Origin: Leptospira vanthielii serovar Holland str. Waz Holland = ATCC 700522
GTDB lineage: Bacteria; Spirochaetota; Leptospiria; Leptospirales; Leptospiraceae
Assembly: GCF_000332455.1 (NCBI RefSeq)
Contig: NZ_AOGY02000065.1
Location: 186,001-250,000 of the forward strand
DNA length: 64,000 nucleotides
Reading direction: 5' to 3'
Every line of letters begins with the position of its first letter. Position 1 is the first letter of the stretch. Positions 10,432 through 17,762 of this stretch are shown here, piece after piece. The notes under the pieces were generated by a model. The model did not search any database and was not told where the DNA came from. It saw nothing but the letters and a program-made list of their open reading frames with translations. Position numbers and translations under genes: made by a program.

Positions 10432-10578
10432 TTATTTCCTCATTTCGTAATTTGTTCGAACTTTCTTATGAGAACATTGTTCCGAAATTCGCAACTGAGA
10501 CAGAATGACATCAGTTTGGGATTTGTTTGCAATAAAAAAAACATATGTGTGATAAAAAAGAAAATTTGAATTTTTAAA

Positions 10579-10599
10579 TTAGAATCATAGTGATTCTAA
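10579..10599. promoter_or_regulatory. Perfect 9-bp inverted repeat between divergent genes
   Basis: Arms TTAGAATCA and TGATTCTAA separated by TAG. It lies about 150 bp upstream of the monooxygenase start and 200 bp upstream of arsR. There is no T-run on either side, which argues against a terminator and for a protein-binding site. The binding protein is unknown. The remainder of the 10432-10798 spacer is AT-rich and holds no credible ORF. Confidence 0.4.
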
Positions 10600-10764
10600 A
10601 AAAATAAAATGAACGCTATCCAAATCGGTTCAGGGAAATTCTGCATTAGATTTGTTAGGCGGTCTATGGTACCTTGCCGCAGGTATTTCTTTTTTTCCAT
10701 TTTGTTTCTCGTCTGTCGGGATCAGTGCAAATTTTTTTCGGAAAGACAGGAGCAAAAAACATAT

Positions 10765-10780
10765 TTAAGTATTTACTTAA
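10765..10780. promoter_or_regulatory. Candidate ArsR autoregulatory operator
   Basis: Perfect 16-bp dyad: arms TTAAGTA and TACTTAA around TT, ending 18 bp before the arsR start. Its size, symmetry and position fit an operator bound by a dimeric ArsR/SmtB-type repressor. The link to this ArsR is inferred from position. Confidence 0.45.
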
Positions 10781-10798
10781 TTAAGAAATATATTAATA

Positions 10799-11137
10799 AT
10801 GCATTCAATGAATGCTTTTGCTGCTTTAGCAGATGATACGAGAAGGGATATTGTAAGGCTCGTGGCCAAAAATGGAGAACTTACTTCCACAGAAATTAGC
10901 CAGAATTTCCAGATGAGTCCTCCTGCAATTTCGCAACATCTGAAAGTGCTAAAAGCAGCAAATGTCCTTCAGGTGAAAAAGGATGCTCAGAAACGTATCT
11001 ACAGTCTGAACCAACAAGGAATGCAGGAAATGGAAGCTTGGATTACCGATATCAAAAATCTTTGGACCAAACGTTTAGACAAACTGGATCGCTACGTGCT
11101 CAAACTAAAAATGGAGAGATCCCATGATAAAAAATAA
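10799..11137 (+). CDS. ArsR/SmtB-family transcriptional regulator (SdpR-like)
   Basis: Winged helix-turn-helix repressor. The recognition region is seen at about 48-62 (MSPPAISQHLKVLK), preceded by LADDTRRDIVRLV, the standard first helices of the family. There are no cysteine metal-site motifs, so metal sensing is not indicated. ArsR proteins next to AHSA1/SRPBCC genes form a common pair, and here the downstream AHSA1 frame overlaps the arsR stop by 14 nt. The start at 10799 is the first ATG; the ATG at 10808 gives an N-terminus (MNAFAALADDTRR) closer to the family norm, and neither has a clear ribosome-binding site. Confidence 0.88.
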   Translation: MHSMNAFAALADDTRRDIVRLVAKNGELTSTEISQNFQMSPPAISQHLKVLKAANVLQVKKDAQKRIYSLNQQGMQEMEAWITDIKNLWTKRLDKLDRYVLKLKMERSHDKK

Positions 11138-11611
11138 TACAGAGACAGTCATAGAAAACAACAAGGTTACTTTACTTATAAACGATATTTTGATGTACCG
11201 GCTGACTTACTTTTTGAAGTTTGGTCGGAGGGGGAACACCTTACAGAATGGTGGGGCCCAGATGGCTTTACGTTAACGATTCAAAGATTAGATTTTTCCA
11301 ACGGTGGTATTTGGGAGTTTGTGATGCATGGTCCTGATGGACATGATTATAAAAATAAAATTCAATTTATCGACATTCAAAAACCTCATTTCATTTCGTA
11401 TAAACATTTGGGGGATGGCGAGGGTGATGAAGACGTAAATTTCCAATCAAAAATCATTTTTGAAAAAGCTGGCAATGGAACAAATCTCGTAATGGAGCAA
11501 CAATTCACCAGTAAACAAGAGTTAGAAAGAGTAAATGAGAAGTATGGAGCCATTGAAGGTGGAAAACAACACATCGGGAATTTGGCAAAGTATTTGGAAA
11601 AAATAAAGTAG
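11124..11611 (+). pseudogene. AHSA1/SRPBCC-family protein interrupted by a single-base frameshift
   Basis: AHSA1-type SRPBCC proteins have a hydrophobic cavity and often accompany ArsR regulators; their ligands are mostly unknown. The gene starts at the ATG at 11124, overlapping the end of arsR, and reads [16 protein letters not shown]. It then needs one extra base in the TTT run at 11171-11173 to continue as [24 protein letters not shown] and so on to the stop at 11609-11611. Adding one base gives 163 codons (162 residues), the normal size. Without it, only a 96-residue remnant from 11321 is readable. True decay, sequencing error and recoding all remain possible; error or decay seem more likely. 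Confidence 0.75.
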
Positions 11612-11873
11612 GGGATCCTTGATAGATTTTAGCGATTAGGAACCTGAAAAAACATGTCCATCAAACATATCTATAAGGCGTTCGGAATTCCTGGATGCCG
11701 GTAGGTTACTAGAAATTCGAATGGATATTTTCGGTTTTCTTTTTTTGAAATCCCATGATTGCCACAATTCATTATGATTCTAAAACTTGTGATCAAGATG
11801 AGTTTGTAAATATGATTCATATACTGCCCGAACTGTCCGTGTAAGGTGATCCTATAAATGTGCAGAAAATAAG

Positions 11874-12482
11874 TTAATACACAGGAACTGGATCCCAATA
11901 CCGACATTGAATCTCCTCACTTTGTCGATATTTTTTTCTATCCCTTCTCTGTGCCCAATAACAGGTGCCGTCAACAACACTTTCTGGCCAATAATCATCT
12001 TCCCTCCAATGTTTTCTATCTTTAATATTGGAATATTTACCTGCCACCCAAGGACTGTTTCTATTAGCTTTCTCTTTAATTGTATGATCTATGATATATT
12101 GTTGAACAATTCCATCTTTATCAAAGAATATATGAATATAGAGATAATCCATACCTACATAGCCACCATTTGGTAGAGGGGCCGTTAAGTAATTTACATA
12201 GGCGATAATTTTTTTCATTTCAAACTTTCTTCCCAGGATTTCTTTAGTGATTGGTTTTTTAAATGTCTTCCTTAACCAGGGCTTAGGATAAATTTCGAGT
12301 AATTCTTGTTCTGTGGTTTTTCCAATTACTGGCAATTTGTTTGGATCATATTGGAATTTTTCTGGTCCGTCGATTATATCTCCGGCAAAATCAGGATCAT
12401 TTTTAGAAAACAACCCACATGAAAGTGCAGATAAAATCATAAGAATTGTTACGAACTTTATCAATAAGGTGTGTTTTTTCAT
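11874..12482 (-). CDS. Putative lipoprotein with weak SmpA/BamE-like start
   Basis: The N-terminus MKKHTLLIKF plus a hydrophobic stretch ends in LSALSC, a spirochaetal lipobox with C22 as the lipidated residue. The mature protein begins near an IGKTTEQELLEIYP segment that recalls the 'G-x-T-x-x-E-V' start of SmpA/BamE domains, then a basic, aromatic-rich region. The rest is not recognised. The 262-bp gap between it and the AHSA1 gene holds no supported feature. It may be an envelope protein; function unknown. Confidence 0.6.
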   Translation of the reverse strand: MKKHTLLIKFVTILMILSALSCGLFSKNDPDFAGDIIDGPEKFQYDPNKLPVIGKTTEQELLEIYPKPWLRKTFKKPITKEILGRKFEMKKIIAYVNYLTAPLPNGGYVGMDYLYIHIFFDKDGIVQQYIIDHTIKEKANRNSPWVAGKYSNIKDRKHWREDDYWPESVVDGTCYWAQRRDRKKYRQSEEIQCRYWDPVPVY

Positions 12483-12692
12483 TTCTTTCCTCTATCTATT
12501 TCCCCCACGAAAGTAAGCCTTAAGAAAAGATCACCTGTAAACGAGAAATCGTTTCCTTTACTAGAATTTGGAGTAGATTTTTAGATGATGCAATGACCTG
12601 TGTTCCTCTGTAGATTCTTACGCGATGCAACTTGTTACTTCCCATAATTAGTATTATGTCGCATAACAGGCGATAGTATGTTGTATGAAAAG

Positions 12693-12732
12693 GCACATCG
12701 GTAACACTTTAGATCACTCACATGGGTTACAC
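12693..12732 (-). repeat. Two tandem 15-bp repeats resembling an insertion-sequence end
   Basis: On the minus strand GTGTAACCCATGTGA (12732-12718) and GTGTTACCGATGTGC (12707-12693) match at 12 of 15 positions and are spaced 25 bp start to start. Tandem GTGT-ACC-ATGTG units are the kind of transposase-binding repeats seen at ends of IS481/IS21-like elements. No transposase is recognisable nearby, so this would be a remnant. The surrounding 12483-12756 gap also has a TTATG-TCG-CATAA dyad (12654-12666) and an AAACGA-GAAA-TCGTTT hairpin (12539-12554), and no gene. Confidence 0.35.
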
Positions 12733-12756
12733 TTTTACTGTCACTGGAACGAGGTT

Positions 12757-13344
12757 TTATCTCTGAAACATATTCTGGCTTTTATAGAAAGTAGGAAAAT
12801 CTTTCAAAGAGACAATCTGTTGTAAACCTTCCTCTATGGCGGATTGGATACTGTTGGCAATTTTATCTTTTGAATCTGTATCGTCAGCGCTGAAAGGAAT
12901 GGTCCTAGAGGTGATTTGTTCGGAATGACCTAAAATCCGTTGTGGTTCGCCCGATGCTCCGACCACAACAAATTCAACTATGGAGACGAAAGTTGCATGA
13001 TGGAATTTTGTTGTTCCTTCTTCGAATTCCAAGGATCTGTCTACTTGCACCTTACGCAAAACAATCGCACCTGGTTCGAGAGGATCGTTCGATTTTAAAG
13101 GTGATAAGGAACTTACCGTAAAAAAGCGAGAGCTCGTATTGGAAAAAGACTGGAGTGCAAATTGTCCGATAGAGATTTCATGGGCAGGACCCACTTTCAA
13201 TACTTTGGTCTCTAGTTCTTGTGCATATTGGAGCCGTAGTGTTTTTTCTGATCTTTCCTCCTGCGGAAGTTCCGTTTGAGAGGAAGTAATACAGTGGACC
13301 AATAAAAAAAAGAGTGTAAATGCTAAACGGAATCCAAGTTTCAT
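12757..13344 (-). CDS. Exported protein of unknown function, possible lipoprotein
   Basis: Residues 1-18 form a signal-like segment (KLGFRLAFTLFFLLVHC) with C18 as a possible lipidation site; the VHC lipobox is atypical but tolerated in spirochaetes. The mature 177 residues contain repeated beta-like segments (ISIGQFALQSF, ATFVSIVEFVVVG) and a C-terminal helix. No family recognised. The beta-rich layout with a 'SIEFVVVGASGEP'-like strand suggests a periplasmic assembly or adhesin-associated protein, but this is only a guess. Confidence 0.6.
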   Translation of the reverse strand: MKLGFRLAFTLFFLLVHCITSSQTELPQEERSEKTLRLQYAQELETKVLKVGPAHEISIGQFALQSFSNTSSRFFTVSSLSPLKSNDPLEPGAIVLRKVQVDRSLEFEEGTTKFHHATFVSIVEFVVVGASGEPQRILGHSEQITSRTIPFSADDTDSKDKIANSIQSAIEEGLQQIVSLKDFPTFYKSQNMFQR

Positions 13345-13556
13345 AGTTAGACCTGAATATCAATGCCACCAAACAACGAGTTTATTGCATCAGGAGTTGT
13401 AAAAATCCCTAAAACTTAGGGAATGTTGGCTTTTCTTAAATTTAGAATCCTTTGAAAACGAGATGACTTTTTATTGTTTCTGTTCATGATTCAGAAATCT
13501 AGGGTGATCCTTCGAAAGCCCTAGAACAGAAATAAACTTATCTGAAGGAAAATGGT

Positions 13557-13940
13557 ATGAAAATTGCGTATACAATTGTAAGGATTTTGCTTGGAGCATT
13601 GTTCTTGTTTTCTTCCGTCGTGATCCTGTTTAATTTGGTAGAACAACCAGAAACGACCGGAAATTTAAAAATATTTAATGATGGAATTAAGGCTTCTGGG
13701 TATTTAATGACTCTGATTAAAGTGACAGAGCTTGTGGTGGCCATTGCTTTTTTAACTGGCCGATTTGTTCTATTGGCTTCCATTGTCATTGCACCGATAG
13801 CTATCAACATTTTTCTCGTCCACCTAACAATTGCACCAGAAGGATTGCCTGTTGGTATTTTTGTGGTTGTTGCTAACGCATTTCTTGCCTATGTGAATTG
13901 GAATGTATACAAACCATTGTTTGTTCCTGTAAACAAATAA
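13557..13940 (+). CDS. DoxX-family membrane protein
   Basis: Small polytopic protein with four hydrophobic segments (about residues 4-24, 50-70, 72-92, 98-115). The start KIAYTIVRILLGALFLFSS matches the DoxX first helix, and the FLTGRFVLLASIVIAP turn is typical. DoxX proteins are often found with ArsR and AHSA1 genes and are linked to quinone-related or thiol redox functions in some species. Here it lies 1.9 kb downstream of that pair on the same strand. The exact role is unknown. Confidence 0.78.
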   Translation: MKIAYTIVRILLGALFLFSSVVILFNLVEQPETTGNLKIFNDGIKASGYLMTLIKVTELVVAIAFLTGRFVLLASIVIAPIAINIFLVHLTIAPEGLPVGIFVVVANAFLAYVNWNVYKPLFVPVNK

Positions 13941-14018
13941 ATATCTGCTAACTAATCCATACAACCATCACAGACAAAAAATAAACTGTGTTTTGTTTGG
14001 GTTATGGTCTGAAATGAT

Positions 14019-14046
14019 AGGGGAGTTTCATTCACCGAACTCCCCT
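14019..14046. terminator. Hairpin between convergent doxX-like and sulP genes
   Basis: Perfect 9-bp stem AGGGGAGTT (14019-14027) with AACTCCCCT (14038-14046) around a 10-nt loop, followed by a T/C-rich stretch on the plus strand. It probably ends transcription from one or both convergent genes. Confidence 0.65.
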
Positions 14047-14066
14047 TCTTCCTTATTCAATCTTTA

Positions 14067-16232
14067 TTAAACAGTTTCAAAAAACTGAACTTCTCCAGAG
14101 GAAGTATCATAAAATCCTGAGACAATTTTTATCTCCTTGGTTTTCACTTTTTCCGCTAGGTAAGGACTGTGAGTCAGGATCTCCTCGATCGAGTTTTTCA
14201 CGTTTGCTTTCACCACATGATTGAAGATATGTTCATTTTCTTTTTGGATGGGATGGGTGATTTTTTCCGATGCATCGATTGCTTTTTGGATTTTTTTGGT
14301 AACGCTCGCGATGTTACCGTCACGAAGCGCATAGATGGCACTGGAAACTGCCCCACAATTGGAATGTCCAAGCACAACCACAAGTTTTGTTCCAATTTTG
14401 TCGCAGGACAACTCTAAACTTCCAAGGATTTCTTCATTGACGATATTACCCGCAATCCGAATCGAAATGATATCTCCAAGACCCGCATCAAAAATAATTT
14501 CGGGGCTTGTTCTGGAATCAATACAAGACAATACTACCGCAATGGGATTTTGTCCAAAGGCTGTTGCATTCACTTGGTGTTTGAAATACTTTTCTGACCA
14601 TTTTCCTTTAACAAACCTTTCATTCCCTCGTTTTAGAAAATCCAAAATTTCGTTTGGAGTCAGTTTTTGTTGGGCTTCTTTGTCTAAAATATTTACAAAC
14701 TGAACTTGATCACTGAGCTCATACGAATCTTTTAGTCCAATCAAATTCAATTGGATCTTTTTTTCAACAAAGACTACTGTTTTGAATTCTTCCAAAACTT
14801 CTAATATATCATGATCAATGAAATTACAATTGGATGCATCCACAATCAGTTTGGAATTTTCAGGGAGTGCCCAAAGTGTATCTTTGATAGAAGCTTTATT
14901 TAAAAAAGAAACCTGGTTAGGCAATTCGATCCGAACCGTTTCACCGATATTTAAAGTTTCTGTTTCAACGGAAAATGGGTTTTTATAATTATTTTTTAAG
15001 ATAAAAATAAAACTGATAGAGAGTCCAATCAGGACTCCTGTTAAAAGGTCAGTGAAGATGATCGCAATGATTGTGGCAATGAAAGGTAAGAATTGATATA
15101 TCCCCTTTTTGTAAACGGATTGGTAGAGATCTAGTTTGGTCAGTTTAAAACCGGTTACAATTAAGATTACTGCTAAAGAAGATAGGGGAATTAAATTTAA
15201 GAAGGATCCAAAGAAAAGAACACTAAGGGACAGTAAAATGCCGTGAAATATTGTTGAAAATTTGGATTCTGCGCCTGCATAGATGTTTACAGAACTTCGA
15301 ACTATCACAGACGTAATGGGAAGTCCCCCTACTAATCCGGAAAGTGAGTTTCCTATACCTTGAGCCACAAGCTCTCTGTTAGGGGATGCGAGCCTTTTGT
15401 GTGGATCAATTCTCTCCACTGCATCTAAATTAAGTAGTGTTTCCAGAGTGGCAAAGGCAGCAATTGTGACGGCAAAATACCAGACATTAGTATTCGTAAT
15501 TGCCGAAAAATTGGGAAAGAAAAATACAGATTCCCAATTTTTAATACTCGGGATGGATACTAGATGTTTTTGGGAAAGATACCACTGAGGAATGTAATTT
15601 TGAAAGAGAGTGTTTAATAAAACACCGAGGAGAATGACAAGGACTGGTGAAGGTAAAAATTTCAAAAGTTTCCATTTTGATTTATCATAACCAACCATTA
15701 AGGACAAAGAAGAGACAGCAATAATGACCGCTCCCCAGGAAAAGTATTTTATTATATTGAATAGTTCAGAGAAAGTATTTTCTCCGTCTTTTTGAAAGAA
15801 GATAAAGTCCTCTTCTGGATCCACATCAAATCCTACGGCATGGGGAATTTGTTTTAGAATGAGAATGATCCCGATGGATGCAAGTAATCCTTGGATCACG
15901 TTAGACGGGATGTAATTTGCAATAAACCCACCGCGTAAAAATCCAATCGCAATCTGAATCAATCCAGCTAATAAAACAGCAAGAAGAAAGGTGCGATAAT
16001 CGCCAAGGCCTGCAATGGCAGCTAACACCAAAGTGACAAGGCCTGCGGCGGGGCCACTCACACTTGTGTTGGAATGGCTAAGGATTCCGACAACGATCCC
16101 TCCAATCACACCTGAGATCACACCTGATAATAAAGGAGCACCACTGGCCAACGCCACTCCCAAACAAAGCGGAAGAGCGACTAAAAATACGACAAGTCCT
16201 GAAGGAATATCTTGTTTTAATTTAGAAAACAT
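14067..16232 (-). CDS. SulP-family anion transporter fused to a beta-carbonic anhydrase
   Basis: Likely bicarbonate uptake coupled to its interconversion with CO2. Residues 1 to about 410 form the multi-span SulP core, beginning DIPSGLVVFLVALPLCLGVALASG, with GLVGGLPITSVIVRSS near 300. About 420-520 is a STAS domain (KLIVDASNCNFIDHD). About 530-721 is a beta-carbonic anhydrase with the zinc motifs C-x-D-x-R in SCIDSRTSPE near residue 571 and H-x2-C in LGHSNCGAV near 627. Such fusions are known in marine bacteria, Bacteroidetes and others. The gene is monocistronic and convergent with DoxX. Sulfate transport by the SulP half remains possible, but the fused anhydrase favours bicarbonate. Confidence 0.93.
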   Translation of the reverse strand: MFSKLKQDIPSGLVVFLVALPLCLGVALASGAPLLSGVISGVIGGIVVGILSHSNTSVSGPAAGLVTLVLAAIAGLGDYRTFLLAVLLAGLIQIAIGFLRGGFIANYIPSNVIQGLLASIGIILILKQIPHAVGFDVDPEEDFIFFQKDGENTFSELFNIIKYFSWGAVIIAVSSLSLMVGYDKSKWKLLKFLPSPVLVILLGVLLNTLFQNYIPQWYLSQKHLVSIPSIKNWESVFFFPNFSAITNTNVWYFAVTIAAFATLETLLNLDAVERIDPHKRLASPNRELVAQGIGNSLSGLVGGLPITSVIVRSSVNIYAGAESKFSTIFHGILLSLSVLFFGSFLNLIPLSSLAVILIVTGFKLTKLDLYQSVYKKGIYQFLPFIATIIAIIFTDLLTGVLIGLSISFIFILKNNYKNPFSVETETLNIGETVRIELPNQVSFLNKASIKDTLWALPENSKLIVDASNCNFIDHDILEVLEEFKTVVFVEKKIQLNLIGLKDSYELSDQVQFVNILDKEAQQKLTPNEILDFLKRGNERFVKGKWSEKYFKHQVNATAFGQNPIAVVLSCIDSRTSPEIIFDAGLGDIISIRIAGNIVNEEILGSLELSCDKIGTKLVVVLGHSNCGAVSSAIYALRDGNIASVTKKIQKAIDASEKITHPIQKENEHIFNHVVKANVKNSIEEILTHSPYLAEKVKTKEIKIVSGFYDTSSGEVQFFETV

Positions 16233-16347
16233 AAATGTCTGGAAATCTTAAAATCTTAAGCATGTGGTGTCAACCGGAATTGAATGGTTCTAATTTGTTT
16301 TGAACAATTGATTCAGGGGAAAAAATTCAGAAAAAAATTGCCAAAAA

Positions 16348-16854
16348 TCATAACCAAACAGTCACGTCATCTAAGTCCTCTTCGCTGATGACATGCCGCA
16401 TTTGGTCTTCTGTGGTAAAGGAAATGGATTGGATCTGTATAGAAGACCAAAGGTTCGTATACACGAAAGGACCAACGTGACATTTGATGATGACATTTGG
16501 TTGAATTTTTTTTTCGATCGAACAAATAAGTTCTGGTGTCTTCTTTTCTTCTGGAATCAAAATTTGTTTCTGTTGGTCTATGGCAAAAAATAAAATCTGA
16601 AATTTAGAAATGCTAACGTTTGTTAAGTTTTCTGTTTTGATAAACAGTTGCAATTCTTTTGTATTGATTTTATGGCGGGGGCGGATCGTAACAAGAATCG
16701 GTAAGCCTACTTCCTTTAAGTATGTCTTGCGACTATCAGAAAAATTTTCATTTGGTTTGGAGCAAAGAAGGAAAGGAAACCAAAAAAGAACCAAAACCGG
16801 AACCCTAATCCATCCAAACAGTCTCCGGACATTCCACTTTCGTTTTCTTAGCAA
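16348..16854 (-). CDS. Putative lipoprotein of unknown function
   Basis: A basic N-terminus (MLRKRKWNVRR) precedes a hydrophobic stretch ending FPFLLC, giving C31 as the probable lipidated residue. The remaining 137 residues show beta-strand alternation (LPILVTIRPRH, ELQLFIKTENL) suggesting a small immunoglobulin-like or beta-sandwich domain, ending in an acidic tail EEDLDDVTVWL. No family recognised. It is divergent from sdhC and about 115 bp upstream of sulP on the same strand, so the two could be co-transcribed. Confidence 0.6.
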   Translation of the reverse strand: MLRKRKWNVRRLFGWIRVPVLVLFWFPFLLCSKPNENFSDSRKTYLKEVGLPILVTIRPRHKINTKELQLFIKTENLTNVSISKFQILFFAIDQQKQILIPEEKKTPELICSIEKKIQPNVIIKCHVGPFVYTNLWSSIQIQSISFTTEDQMRHVISEEDLDDVTVWL

Positions 16855-17054
16855 GATTTAGCAACTATGGCTGGCTTTAGGCCCGGACTCAACCCCTTTT
16901 CGGTGACTTGGACCTTCCAGAAATCTATTGAGAAACAAACTCAAATACGCAAGTTTCGGATCGATCAGATTTATGAATTTACGGAAAGTGGAATCTGTCC
17001 AAAATTGGACGTAATAGAAAAAATTTACACCTATACTCTATCAGGAGCTCTTCA

Positions 17055-17744
17055 ATGACGTTGAGTCTAGACTTCTTTCAGTCCTCAATTGGAAAGAAGA
17101 TCATAATGGCCATTACCGGATTTATCTGGTTTGGATTCGTGATCGTTCATATGGTCGGAAACTTACAAGTTTTCCAAGGACCAGAAAAATTAAACACCTA
17201 CGCAAAGTTTCTTAAGGATTTAGGACCCCTATTATGGGTAGCAAGGATTGGATTGATTGTGGCCTTTTTTGGACACGTATTCACTGCTATCCGCCTAAAA
17301 ATTGAGAATACAACTGCGAGACCTGTCTCCTATGCGAAAGGTTCCACAATCCAAGCTTCTGTTGCTTCACGCACTATGGCTTATAGTGGACTCCTTCTCC
17401 TTACGTTTCTTGTGTATCATCTTGCACATTTCACTTTAGGATTCACTAACCCAGATCATTACACACATGAGTACATTCTCAAAAACGGTGATGTCGTTCA
17501 CGATGTTTATGCGATGGTAATCCTTGGATTCCAAGATCCTATCATTGCAGGTTCCTACATCGTTTTTATGGTCTTCCTAGCTCTACATTTTTCTCATGCT
17601 TTGGGATCCATGTTTCAGACTTTGGGAATCCTTGCACCAAAACACAACCCCACCATCCAGAAACTTTCTACAGGACTTGGCCTTATCATTTTCCTGGGAA
17701 ATAGTTCGATGCCGATCTCGATTTTACTCGGGTATGTCCGTTAA
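17055..17744 (+). CDS. sdhC: Succinate dehydrogenase cytochrome b subunit (type B)
   Basis: Membrane anchor of complex II, carrying haem b and passing electrons to quinone. At 229 residues with five hydrophobic helices it matches the single-subunit type B anchor rather than the SdhC/SdhD pair. Histidines sit inside or at the ends of helices (VIVHMVGN near 31, FFGHVFTA near 75, VYHLAHFTLGF near 122, LALHFSHALGS near 180) as expected for haem ligation. An AGGAG ribosome-binding site lies 8 nt before the ATG. It is the first gene of sdhCAB; sdhA follows after 18 nt. Confidence 0.92.
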   Translation: MTLSLDFFQSSIGKKIIMAITGFIWFGFVIVHMVGNLQVFQGPEKLNTYAKFLKDLGPLLWVARIGLIVAFFGHVFTAIRLKIENTTARPVSYAKGSTIQASVASRTMAYSGLLLLTFLVYHLAHFTLGFTNPDHYTHEYILKNGDVVHDVYAMVILGFQDPIIAGSYIVFMVFLALHFSHALGSMFQTLGILAPKHNPTIQKLSTGLGLIIFLGNSSMPISILLGYVR

Positions 17745-17762
17745 GGGTTTTTAGGAGAAGTT

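Noticed and set aside
11671..11907. 78-residue minus-strand frame after the lipoprotein gene
   Set aside because: Overlaps the end of the lipoprotein gene, has odd composition and no start signal.
12522..12645. 41-residue minus-strand frame starting at 12645 as a transposase remnant
   Set aside because: The peptide has no transposase motif; too short to support.
12654..12690. GCATAAC-type core next to a dyad, considered as an integron attC site
   Set aside because: No properly spaced partner core or gene cassettes; the IS-end interpretation explains the nearby repeats better.
16867..17058. 63-residue frame whose stop overlaps the sdhC start (ATGA), a possible leader peptide
   Set aside because: No ribosome-binding site, no family resemblance and unremarkable composition; it covers the sdhC promoter region and is probably chance.
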